From Cherax quadricarinatus (Eukaryota; Arthropoda; Malacostraca; Decapoda; Parastacidae): 64,000 nucleotides of DNA. Numbering within the stretch: position 1 is the first letter of the stretch; each line of letters starts with the position of its first letter. A program made the translations under genes and the position numbers. The notes beneath the pieces are model-generated. The model was not told the origin of the DNA and searched no databases. It saw only the letters and a program-made list of their open reading frames with translations. The stretch spans positions 49,390,709 to 49,454,708 of the forward strand of contig NC_091292.1 in NCBI RefSeq assembly GCF_038502225.1, in the 5' to 3' direction. Below, in pieces: positions 31,570 to 40,929 of the stretch.

Positions 31570-32980
31570 AGGGGTGGTAGCTGGGCCGGCGTCCTCCTGG
31601 CTACACTTGTTGAATAGTTGATTTTTCGGTGTTTTCTTGCTGGCCTTGTTTAGTAAGATTCAATAATGCTTCAGGATTACAACTGGTAGGCTTCTAACTA
31701 AAGAAATTAAAATTTAATAAGTTTATTAACAATTATGTTGTCTAGGCGTATATTATCAAAGTAATATAAGGATAACAAAGTTAATCACTTCTCTCGTGTA
31801 CAGTAGTATTGTGCTGAAGGCTCATATCACATCTTTATGGCTTTTAAGTACCGTCTGGTACATTGTTAACATTTAATAACATAATACAAATATGTACAAG
31901 TAAGTTTGTGTGTATGTGTGTGTGTAAGTGCTCTAAGTAGTTCGCTATGTCTCAAGACTCGACTAGACTTAACCAGTGACTGACTAAAAGTCCTTACATA
32001 AACTAACTTCTTGCTCAACCTTGCAATCAGAACAGCTTGCTTCAACAATAAAGCGACTGTTAAGCCGAACAGCAATATAACAAGCAACAGCGACACAGAA
32101 TCAGGAACAAGGAGATAATATAACGACACTAAGTAGGGACCATCTGCAGATCCTCCACAAAAGTCACAAAACTCCCATACTACTGAATCTAAGTTCAGCA
32201 TTAGAAAATCCCCGACTGTGACAGTACACAGATACCAGTACAAATTAGGTCAGAAGCTACAGCTCAGGACCTGAGTTTCTCAGAGTGTCTATGCGACACA
32301 CAACCTCAGTACAACGTCGAAAAAAAGTCTACCAAATCAAGTTACACAGAACCAACAACAAGAAAGTGACAGAGACGATCTTCCAACAAGGGCCCACAAG
32401 GGAGAGCAACAGGCACGTCTTGTTAGAAGAACGTCAAAATGACAATCCTCTGTGCTGGCCAGGCAGACTACTCTCTTAGGTGAGGTGTGATCACCCCCAC
32501 TGATCACGTGACTCTCTGTGGATTGCTGCTGCCCAGCAACACAGAGAAGCCGGCAGCATATCGAGTGAAATGATAATACAGTAGTTAGACAATGCCGTCA
32601 GCTACTTAACACTTGAGCTATGAGCACTGAAGTCAAATAATAATATAAAGCAATATATTTATGATTTAGCTATTATCGCAAATATAAGCAATATAAAATT
32701 ATATGAACAGGTAATATACATTATATACATCGTGACCCATTCAGGGGTCGCAATACCCCCTCAGCACGACAAACCGGTCACATTCAGGAGTTGCATTAGT
32801 GTCTCACTCACATTGCATTCACTAGTACACACATTCGCTGCCTGACCACGGTAGAGTGCGGTTGTGCTCTGCACCCCTTTGCTGTTTGTAGGCGAGCTCC
32901 CTTGTCAGTTACCTGGCTGCAGTGGTGTGAAGTGGTGCTGTCACACCTCGGCTAACAACTTAGGTGCACTGTGATCGTCA
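31570..32980. other. AT-rich region without recognised gene; possible LTR or LINE leader
   Basis: No convincing ORF. On the minus strand it has TATA-like and AATAAA-like stretches, and near 32715-32760 a TATACATTATATACA block followed by GTGACCCATTCAGGGGTCGC, which contains a short inverted repeat (GACCC...GGGTC). This could be a solo LTR, but I cannot find a matching second end or a target duplication. The last ~200 bp before 32983 is probably the leader of the Tx1-like LINE. Confidence 0.35.
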
Positions 32981-32982
32981 AG

Positions 32983-34242
32983 ATGGCAGTTAGTCTGAGA
33001 CGAAGGATAAATACTGTAGGCATTGAGCTACTTAAAGGAACGATAACGCCCAGTTCTGCGCAAGTCTTATTGCCAAAGATCATACGGGAGACTTATGGAG
33101 TACAAGATAGTGACTTGTATGGTGTAGCATTGAACGGAGGACAACGAATTTTCGTCAAACTGCTATCAGCAACGGTTTATGAATCGTTAGTCACCAGGTT
33201 TCAGGACGTGAGTCTTAACGTCACACCAGCTGTCACTGTAAGAATGATAGATGTTTCACGGTATTATACGTGGATCAAGTTACGCAACGTTCCCTTTGAG
33301 GCGGACGAGGCGGATATAAGGAAAGTTTTTGAGAAGTATGGGACGGTGCATTATGCTCAACATGGTACGTGGGCGGCAGGAGCCTATGCTGGTTTTCCAG
33401 AGGGTTCTTTCAACCTCAAAATGACTTTGAGGCACCCAATACCATCCTATGTGTACCTACAAGATTTCAGGACGCAGGTAATGGTAATGTACCCAGGACA
33501 ACGACGTACGTGCCGCCTATGTGGTGAGTATGATCACATAGCGGCGACCTGTGACAAGCGAAGACATGTGCCTGGACCTGTGGTGGACGTCGCAGCCCCT
33601 GCTTCAAAGGTGGCAGGTGAGGAACAAACATCGGATGGAGGGCGTGGTGTTTTGTGGAGCGAGATAGTGGATCGGGCACACAGGACTGGTGGTGAGTTGG
33701 AGTCCCGCCCCCAACTGCCTGATCAGGTGTCGTCTCCTGTGGATAAGGAGGAGCAGCAAGTACAAGAGAAGGTTCTTGAGATTGAGGAGGAATTGGTGGA
33801 GGTGTTGAAGACGTTGTCACCACCAGAGAGGGACGTTACATCTGAGCGTGGTGTCATTGGAGAATCGTCGCTTCCAGAAAGTCTGAGACATGATAATTTG
33901 GGACGTGATGGTGGTTTGGAGTCGTCCATTGACTCATTAAACCATTCTCAGGTGGAGGTGGAGGTTCATCGAGAGGTAACATCTGACCAAGATATGTGTA
34001 ACATGACTGTCACGAGAAAGAGGGCGGCTACATCAGATTCTGATGACGTCCTTACGCCTGCACAAAGGCCTGGGAAACAGACTGAGGTGAAGTGTGAAGG
34101 TAGTGGTGTAGGTGGTGGTAGCCATGATAGGAGGCACCGGAAGAAGGGGGGAGGGAAAGAGAGCACTCTGAAGGTGTCGAACGTAAATTCAAGCTCTGGA
34201 GTTGTAAAGAGTGATGAGAGGAAGCAGGGGTGGAAACTTTAA
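32983..34242 (+). CDS. Tx1-like ORF1: RRM and CCHC zinc-knuckle protein
   Basis: I chose ATG 32983 (MAVSLRRRINTVGIEL) because the minus-strand relative also starts at this point; upstream codons to 32971 are open but lack an ATG. 419 residues. Residues ~94-125 (YYTWIKLRNVPFEADEADIR) look like an RRM-type fold, and C177-x2-C-x4-H-x4-C190 (CRLCGEYDHIAATC) is a zinc knuckle. The C-terminal half is acidic and low in order, ending in basic KKGGGKESTLK. By family it binds element RNA. The stop (34240) lies 14 bp before the ORF2 ATG, suggesting reinitiation. Confidence 0.85.
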   Translation: MAVSLRRRINTVGIELLKGTITPSSAQVLLPKIIRETYGVQDSDLYGVALNGGQRIFVKLLSATVYESLVTRFQDVSLNVTPAVTVRMIDVSRYYTWIKLRNVPFEADEADIRKVFEKYGTVHYAQHGTWAAGAYAGFPEGSFNLKMTLRHPIPSYVYLQDFRTQVMVMYPGQRRTCRLCGEYDHIAATCDKRRHVPGPVVDVAAPASKVAGEEQTSDGGRGVLWSEIVDRAHRTGGELESRPQLPDQVSSPVDKEEQQVQEKVLEIEEELVEVLKTLSPPERDVTSERGVIGESSLPESLRHDNLGRDGGLESSIDSLNHSQVEVEVHREVTSDQDMCNMTVTRKRAATSDSDDVLTPAQRPGKQTEVKCEGSGVGGGSHDRRHRKKGGGKESTLKVSNVNSSSGVVKSDERKQGWKL

Positions 34243-34256
34243 TAGGCCTTAGGTGT

Positions 34257-37200
34257 ATGTCTGTAAATGTTAATGGGTTATGTAGCGGTATGAAGAGAGA
34301 TTGGTTTCGTAATTTTCTGAATAAATCTAGAGTGGATGTTGTGTTCCTGCAGGAGCACAATTTCAAAGAGGGTAGGGTGTTGGAGGTGGCAGGATTTCGA
34401 GTAGTTACCCTGCCATCTCCCCGTCTAAAAGGTGGTGTGGGAATTTTAATAAGGGAGACGAGCCCGTTTGTTTTGCAGAGAAGCGAGGGAGGAGGGGGAG
34501 GGAGGGTGTTGCGTGTGGATGGGTGGTGGATGGGTAAGCGTGTGTCTTTTGTGAGTGTGTATGCGCCGGCAGAAAATAACATAAAGGTAAAGAATGATTT
34601 TGTGTGTGAGGATCTTGTGTTTTTCTTAAGTGCACTGCCAGAGGTGGCGATAGTTGGTGGGGACTGGAATAGTGTAATCAGGGTGGCTGATGTGGACCCA
34701 AGAGGGGCTGGATATATGTCTGTGGCTCTTAGGGATTTATTAAGGGATGTTAGGTTACGTGATGCCTTTGGGGGAGCGGTGTGGGAGACTGAATATACGT
34801 TTGTTAGGAGTGGTTATGCTGCGAGACTAGATAGAGTGTACCTTTCTCAGGGAGTGGACGTGAAATCTTTCAGTACTGTTGAGGCTACAATGTCAGATCA
34901 TAGGGCAGTGGTGGTGGAGGTTGGGTGGGGGACGCTCGCGGACATATATAGAAGTTATTGGAAATTAAATATAAGTGTGTTAGGTGATGAGGAGGGGTTG
35001 GAGGGGTTTTCAGTCCTATGGAGGGAGCTTAGTGTGGAAGAACAGGGAGTGGATGACATTGTGACATGGTGGGATAGTGTCGCAAAGGAAAGGATTAGAA
35101 AGTTTTATGTGAGAGAAGGAAAACGTATTAATAATTTAAAATATGGACTGGCTAACTATTTAGAGGATAGGTTAAGAGGTTGCTATGGGAGGGGGGTGGG
35201 TGGGAATAATTTTCCTATGGATGAAATAGCTGAAATAAAGGGGAGGTTGAGGGTGTTGCAAAATGAAAGGTTTCAAGCTGTAAGGATGCAGGCAGGGGTG
35301 GAGGAAGTGCTTTGGGGCGACAAGCCGTCAGCGTGTGTTTTGCGGCATCAAAAGCAAAGGCAGGCGCTGACAGCTATACCATGTTTAGAGGTAACGGAGA
35401 TGGTTGGGAATTATAGAGTAGGGCAGGAGATACGAACCACGAAGGGGATGTGTGCGTATGCGGAGGCTTGGTACGAGAAGTACTGGAACAGTGGGGGGGT
35501 GGGTGACGGGGCATTGGACAAGGTGTGTACGTATGTGACGTGTAATTTAGGAAATAGTGATCGAAAGGCTTTAGGTGGGACGATTACGGCAGAGGAAATA
35601 GAGAATGCGTTAAGGGGAATGAGGAAGGGGAAAGCTCCCGGTATTGATGGTCTCCCGGTAGAATTTTATTTACAACATTGGGCGTTGATAAAGGAATTTA
35701 TAGTTAGGTTATTTAATAGTATGAAGGAGAAGGGTAAGTTGGGGGAGAAGCAGGAAACAGCAGTTGTAGTGTTGGTCCCGAAGGTCAAGGGGCAGCCCAC
35801 CCTTCGGGAGTACCGAGCCATATCACTGATGTGTGCAGACTATAAGGTGTTTGCAAAAATTTTAGGTAATAGGTTCAAATGTGTAGTGGAGAGGGTGGTG
35901 TCAAAATCTCAGTTCGGGTTGCCGGGAAGGTCGATGATTGAAGGACATGGGATACTGAGAAGTTTTGTGGAAGCTAAGGGTGGGGGTGGAGGGGCGGCTT
36001 TGTTGGCTCTAGACTGGCAGGGAGCATATGATAGAGTGGAAAGGGGAGCTTTGCAGGTTATACTTAGGAGACAGGGTTTTGGGGAGGAAATAGTCGAGTG
36101 GGTAAATACGTTGTACAAGGGGGCGAAAATGAGGATACAGATTAATGGGTGTATGGGGAGGGAAATTGCAATGGGAAGAGGCCTTAGACAGGGATGCCCC
36201 ATGTCCCAAATATTGTTTGCGTGTTTCCAGGACCCCTTTTATAGAATGGTTGACCGTAGCTTATGTACGCCATGTGAGGGAAGTGTGGGGGGTGGGAGGG
36301 CCTGGCCGGGGTTAATTGGATATGTTGACGACACCACTGTTCTCATTCGTGCAGGGATGTCAATGGGAGTGTTGGACGAGGTGGTGCAATTATTTGGAAG
36401 TGCCACGGGTATGCAGGTAAATAGTGCGAAGTCAAGGTGCATGGGGTTGGGTTCTTGGGTGGGGGGTGTGGGGGGGAGATGTAATGTTGTTAAAGAATGG
36501 GCGGTGTCTTTAAAGATTTGTGGTATTATTTATAGGGATGACATGGTTGCGGCGCGGGAGGAAAATTCGGATAGGTTATTGGAAAGGATCGTGGGGCGTC
36601 TAGGTGTTCTGAGACCCCAGCACCTAACTCTGATACAGCGAGTGATAGTCGTGAACATTTTATTGTATAGTAAGGTTTGGTATGTTGCAGCTGTGTTCCC
36701 AATTACAGGGACAGCGATTGCGGGGATACTAAGACGGGTGTACAAATTTTTATGGGGTTCACGTTGTGATTGGTTACGGAGGGAGGTTGTAATGTTACCT
36801 GTAAGTCAGGGTGGGTTGGGGTTGTTGGATTTGAGACGGAGGGCTAAATGTGTGTTTATTAAATGGGAAGTGTTGCGTGAGGGTGTGAACGCGGGGCGTT
36901 TGGGAAGGATACACGACAGGCTGGGTATGTGGTATCGAGGAATGGAGTTGAGGGAATGTGAAATAGTTTTGAGGGCTGTGATGTTGGTTAGGGAACTGAG
37001 AAAGGTTCGTATAAGGGTTTTGTGTAGGTTACTTGTAGGTAGGTGCGTTGTCCCAGTTGAGGGTTTGTTCCCCATGTATGCGTGGAAGAGTATTTGGTTT
37101 AGATTTAGTAAATTGAAGTTAAAACCTCGGGCGCGTGAGGTGATGTTTCGTTTTCTGCATGGGATCCTTCCGTCTGGTGAGATATTACGAAACAGACAGG

Positions 37201-37595
37201 TTGTAGAGGGTGGGGGGTGTGGTATCTGTGGAGGGGATGAGACTGCGTTCCATGTAGTTTACTTTTGTGAAGGGCTAGAGGAGGTTAGGTGCTGGTTAAG
37301 TAGGTTGGTACAGAGGGTGGGGGGCCGTGGGGTGTCGGTTTTGCGTGCTCTAAGTCTAGATATGGGTGGGTTAGACGAGGGTGTCATAAGAGCTTTAGAT
37401 TATATCATGGTAGATTATATATATATGTCGTGGGTGATGAGGGGGAGAGGGGATAGTGAGGAGAGAAGAAAGGTTCTTGCGGTAACGTTCTATCGTACGA
37501 GGTGTCGTAACAGAGATTTGTATGGGAGGAGGTGGGATCAGGCTTTCTCAGAGGGGTATAGAATGCTAACGTTAGGGATTCTCGTAAATCTGTGA
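34257..37595 (+). CDS. Tx1-like ORF2: APE endonuclease, RT, C-terminal zinc motif
   Basis: 1112 residues from ATG 34257 (MSVNVNGL); the frame is open back to 34230. Endonuclease: LQEH with Glu ~33, GGDWN (~134-138), RLDRVY, SDH (~213-215). RT: GKAPGIDGLPVEFY, REYRAISLMCADYKVFAKIL, QFGLPGRSMIEGH, LALDWQGAYDRVERG, GRGLRQGCPMSQILFACFQD and GYVDD (YVDD ~689-692). A C-terminal CX2CX7HX4C motif begins at ~988 (CGICGGDETAFHVVYFC), the zinc-binding site typical of the L1/Tx1 group. All catalytic residues are present, so it could be active. RQGCP and YVDD with this C-terminus set it apart from the CR1-type LINEs elsewhere in the window. Confidence 0.92.
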   Translation: MSVNVNGLCSGMKRDWFRNFLNKSRVDVVFLQEHNFKEGRVLEVAGFRVVTLPSPRLKGGVGILIRETSPFVLQRSEGGGGGRVLRVDGWWMGKRVSFVSVYAPAENNIKVKNDFVCEDLVFFLSALPEVAIVGGDWNSVIRVADVDPRGAGYMSVALRDLLRDVRLRDAFGGAVWETEYTFVRSGYAARLDRVYLSQGVDVKSFSTVEATMSDHRAVVVEVGWGTLADIYRSYWKLNISVLGDEEGLEGFSVLWRELSVEEQGVDDIVTWWDSVAKERIRKFYVREGKRINNLKYGLANYLEDRLRGCYGRGVGGNNFPMDEIAEIKGRLRVLQNERFQAVRMQAGVEEVLWGDKPSACVLRHQKQRQALTAIPCLEVTEMVGNYRVGQEIRTTKGMCAYAEAWYEKYWNSGGVGDGALDKVCTYVTCNLGNSDRKALGGTITAEEIENALRGMRKGKAPGIDGLPVEFYLQHWALIKEFIVRLFNSMKEKGKLGEKQETAVVVLVPKVKGQPTLREYRAISLMCADYKVFAKILGNRFKCVVERVVSKSQFGLPGRSMIEGHGILRSFVEAKGGGGGAALLALDWQGAYDRVERGALQVILRRQGFGEEIVEWVNTLYKGAKMRIQINGCMGREIAMGRGLRQGCPMSQILFACFQDPFYRMVDRSLCTPCEGSVGGGRAWPGLIGYVDDTTVLIRAGMSMGVLDEVVQLFGSATGMQVNSAKSRCMGLGSWVGGVGGRCNVVKEWAVSLKICGIIYRDDMVAAREENSDRLLERIVGRLGVLRPQHLTLIQRVIVVNILLYSKVWYVAAVFPITGTAIAGILRRVYKFLWGSRCDWLRREVVMLPVSQGGLGLLDLRRRAKCVFIKWEVLREGVNAGRLGRIHDRLGMWYRGMELRECEIVLRAVMLVRELRKVRIRVLCRLLVGRCVVPVEGLFPMYAWKSIWFRFSKLKLKPRAREVMFRFLHGILPSGEILRNRQVVEGGGCGICGGDETAFHVVYFCEGLEEVRCWLSRLVQRVGGRGVSVLRALSLDMGGLDEGVIRALDYIMVDYIYMSWVMRGRGDSEERRKVLAVTFYRTRCRNRDLYGRRWDQAFSEGYRMLTLGILVNL

Positions 37596-38775
37596 TTGGA
37601 AATGAGTGAGTGAAGGGGTTTTCATAGGTTGGAGGGAGTCAGGGGGCAACAGCGGGCTCGCCTCCCTGGGGGGGGGGGGTCGTGAGAGTGTTGTGAATGT
37701 GGGTTTGGAATGGTTTCCTGGTTTTCATTGGGACTTTATGGCATCCAAGTGTGGATGTAGAGCTCAAGGTCTCGTTATGGTAGATATAACACTTTTCAGA
37801 ATGTAGGTATAATATAGTAGATTTTTTATGTATAATTATGATGTGTATCAGTCTTGTATAACATGATTCTTGAGAAATAAGTTCTTTGCGACATGAAGTG
37901 TGTTTTAGTTTGTATTTATGTTACGTGCTGGGTTTTTGCACGATGAGATATACTTATATACTGTTTTGCATTGTGCATACAGTGCATCTGATTAATGTGA
38001 TTTTGTGAAAATTTTTGTGTGTACGTGTGGGTGTGTGTGTGGATGTGGGTGTGTGGTGTGTGGGTGTGTATGTGTATATATATAAATATATATCCCTTTC
38101 TATTGTATTGAGCCTTTGTCATGGGTCAGACGTTATGTAATACTTTATATATGCATGATTGATTCTTTTTAAAGTTTATAATTATGGTCTGTACCCTGAT
38201 ACCGGTTTGGTGTTCATGCAAGTTCTTGATGTTAAGTTTTAGTCTGTATGGTATACAGACATATCTAGACAGTTTAGTGACGTAGTCCATTTGTGTCTGA
38301 AATTTGTATATGGGTGTATTGTAACAGTATAGAGCTTCAGTTATTGTGTTCTAAGCTGTATTCTTTGTCTGTTTATTTGTATGTTGGGATATGTTCAGCT
38401 GTATTGTTAGGGATAAGTATGTAGATTTTCTAGTCAGATTATGATGTTAGGTTTTGGTTTTTTGATTAATGTGAAGGATGGGATTTAACTGATATAACTT
38501 CTTTGTATATTTTATGTTCAAGTGTATTGAACCTTTGTCAGATGTCATTTATATGTACAATTTATATATATGCAAGGTTTTGTATGTATGTCAATTCATG
38601 ACCCTGTGACATGTAATTTGTTTTTAGTTATGTTCTTGATGTAAGTTTTTGTTGTAATATCTTGCGAGCATGTAGGTACAATCCGTTTGTCAGTTAATTT
38701 GATTAGGTTCCATACTGTTTCTTTATTTTTATGTTAAACTGTATTGGTTTTAAATAAAATATAAAAAAAAAAAAA
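37596..38775 (+). other. Tx1-like LINE 3' UTR, polyadenylation signal and poly(A)
   Basis: About 1.2 kb of T/G-rich noncoding DNA with a G10-type run near 37669, a small TG/TA-rich stretch at 38010-38090, AATAAA at 38753-38758 and A13 at 38763-38775. No ORF of note. Confidence 0.75.
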
Positions 38776-38789
38776 CTCGTGTTTCACTC

Positions 38790-40090
38790 ACGTCCACTGA
38801 GCACTCTGGTGTGCCGGTCACATTCAATGAGCACTCTGGTGTTCCACTCAAGTATACTGAGCACTCTGCAATTCCAGACACGTCCAATGAGCACTCTCCA
38901 ATTCCAGACACGTCCATTAAGCACTCTGGTGTTCCAGTCATGTCCACTGATCACTTAGGTGGTCCAGTCACATCCACTGGGCACTCTGGTGTTCAAGTCA
39001 CGTCCACTGAGCACACTGGTGTTGCAGTCACGTCCACTGAGCACTCTTATTTTCAAGTAACGTCCACTGAGCACTCTGGTGATCCAGTCACGTCAACTGA
39101 GCACTGTGGTGTTCCAATCACTTTCACTGAGCACTCTTGTGTTGCAGTCACGTCCACTGAGCACTCTGGTGTTCCAGTCACGTCCACTCAGAACTCGGGT
39201 GTTGCAATCACGTCCACTGAGCACCCTGGTGGTGCAAACACGTCCACTGAGCACTCTGGTGTTCCAGTCATGTCCACTGAGCACTCTGGTGTACCAGTCA
39301 TGTACACTGAGCACTCTGGTGTTCCAGTTACGTCCATAAAGCACTCTGGTGTTCCAGTCACGTCATCTGATCACTTTGGTGGTCCAGTCACATCCACTGA
39401 GCACTCTGGTGTAGCAGTCACGTCCACTGAGCACTCTGGTGTTCCACTCACGTCCACTGAGCACTCAGGTGTTCAAGTCACGTGCACTGAGCACACTGGT
39501 GTTGCAGTCACGTCCACTGAGCACTCTTGTTTTCCAGTAACGTCCACTGAGCACTCTGGTGATCCAGTCACGTCAACTGAGCAATCTGTTTTTCGAGTCA
39601 CGTCCACTGAGCACTCTGGTGTTCCGCTCACGTCTAATGAGAACTCTGGTGTTCCACTAACGTCCACTGAGCACTCTCGTGTTTCACTCACGTCCACTGA
39701 GCACTCTGGTGCGCCGGTCACATTCATTGAGCACTCTGGTGTTCCACTCAAGTATACTGAGCACTCTGCAATTCCAGACACGTCCAATGAGCACTCTGCA
39801 ATTCCAGACACGTCCATTAAGCACTCTGGTGTTCCAGTCATGTCCACTGATCACTTAGGTGGTCCAGTCACATCCACTGGGCACTCTGGTGTTCAAGTCA
39901 CGTCCACTGAGCACACTGGTGTTGCAGTCACGTCCACTGAGCACTCTTATTTTCCAGTAACGTCCACTGAGCACTCTGGTGATCCAGTCACGTCAACTGA
40001 GCACTGTGGTGTTCCAATCACTTTCACTGAGCACTCTTGTGTTGCAGTCACGTCCACTGAGCACTCTGGTGCTCCAGTCACGTCCACTGA
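38790..40090. repeat. 900-bp higher-order repeat in the 30-bp array
   Basis: A series of distinctive variant units (for example the GCAATTCCAGACACG units at about 38868 and 38898) recurs in the same order exactly 900 bp (30 units) later (39768 and 39798). The match runs from about 38790-39190 to 39690-40090. Confidence 0.75.
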
Positions 40091-40929
40091 GAACTCGGGT
40101 GTTGCAGTCACGTCCACCAGGCACTCTGGTGTTCCAGTCATATCCTACGAACACTCTGTTGTTCCAGTCATGTCCACTGAGCACTCTGGTGTTCCAGTCA
40201 CGTCCATTGCGCACTCTGGTGTTCCAATCACATTCATTGAGAACTCTGGTGTTCCAGTCACGTCCAATGAGCTCTCTGGTGTTGCAATCACGTCCACTGA
40301 GCACTCTGGTGTTCCAGTCATGTCCACTGAGCACTCTGGTGTACCAGTCATGTACACTGAGCACTTGGTGTTCAAGGTACGTCCATTAAGCACTCTGGTG
40401 TTCCAGTCACGTCCACTGATCACTTTGGTGGTCCAATCACATCCACTGAGCACTCTGGTGTTCCAGTCACGTCCACTGAGCACTTTGCTCATCCAGTCAC
40501 GTCCACTGAGAACTCGGGTGTTGCAATCACGTCCACCAGGCACTCTGGTGTTCCAGTCATATCCTCCGAACACTCTGGTGTTCCAGTCACGTCCATTGCG
40601 CACTCTGGTGTTCCAATCACATTCACTGAGATCTCTGGTGTTCCAGTCACGTCCAATGAGCTCTCTGGTTTTGCAATCACGTCCACTGAGCACTTTGGTG
40701 TTCCAGTCATGTCCACTGAGCACTCTGGTGTACCAGTCATATACAATGAGCACTTGGTGTTCAAGTTACGTCCATTAAGCACTCTGGTGTTCCAGTCACG
40801 TCCACTGATCACTTTGGTGGTCCAATCACATCCACTTAGCACTCTGGTGCTCCAGTCACGTCCACTGAGCACTTTGCTGATCCAGTCACGTCCACTGACC
40901 ACTCTGGTGTTCCAGTCACGTCCATTTAG

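Larger units (their letters stand above)
26001..31570 (-). mobile_element. CR1/L2/Daphne-like LINE, near full length
   Basis: On the minus strand: leader (to about 31570), ORF1 (31527-30688), a 1.3-kb AT-rich inter-ORF region, ORF2 (29356-26396 when homopolymer shifts are allowed for), a 3' UTR, and a terminal TTGAA repeat (three units at 26001-26015). Short 3' tandem repeats instead of poly(A) are typical of CR1-superfamily LINEs. It lies directly upstream of the minus-strand Tx1-like ORF1. The 5' boundary is uncertain and I found no target duplication. Confidence 0.8.
32770..38775 (+). mobile_element. Tx1/L1-like LINE, apparently intact
   Basis: ORF1 (32983-34242), ORF2 (34257-37595), a 1.2-kb 3' UTR, AATAAA at 38753 and a 13-A tail (38763-38775). 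Both ORFs are free of stops. The 5' end is not defined; 32770 is a rough limit. The poly(A) tail abuts the 30-bp minisatellite directly. The minus-strand copy at 21887-25985 is a diverged relative. Confidence 0.85.

Noticed and set aside
31866..32243. 125-codon minus-strand frame with a hydrophobic stretch
   Set aside because: No start context, no recognisable family, and it ends in a short TG repeat; probably chance within a repeat.
37916..38122. Telomere-like or functional TG/TA repeat in the Tx1-like 3' UTR
   Set aside because: Short imperfect TG/TA stretch without a regular unit.
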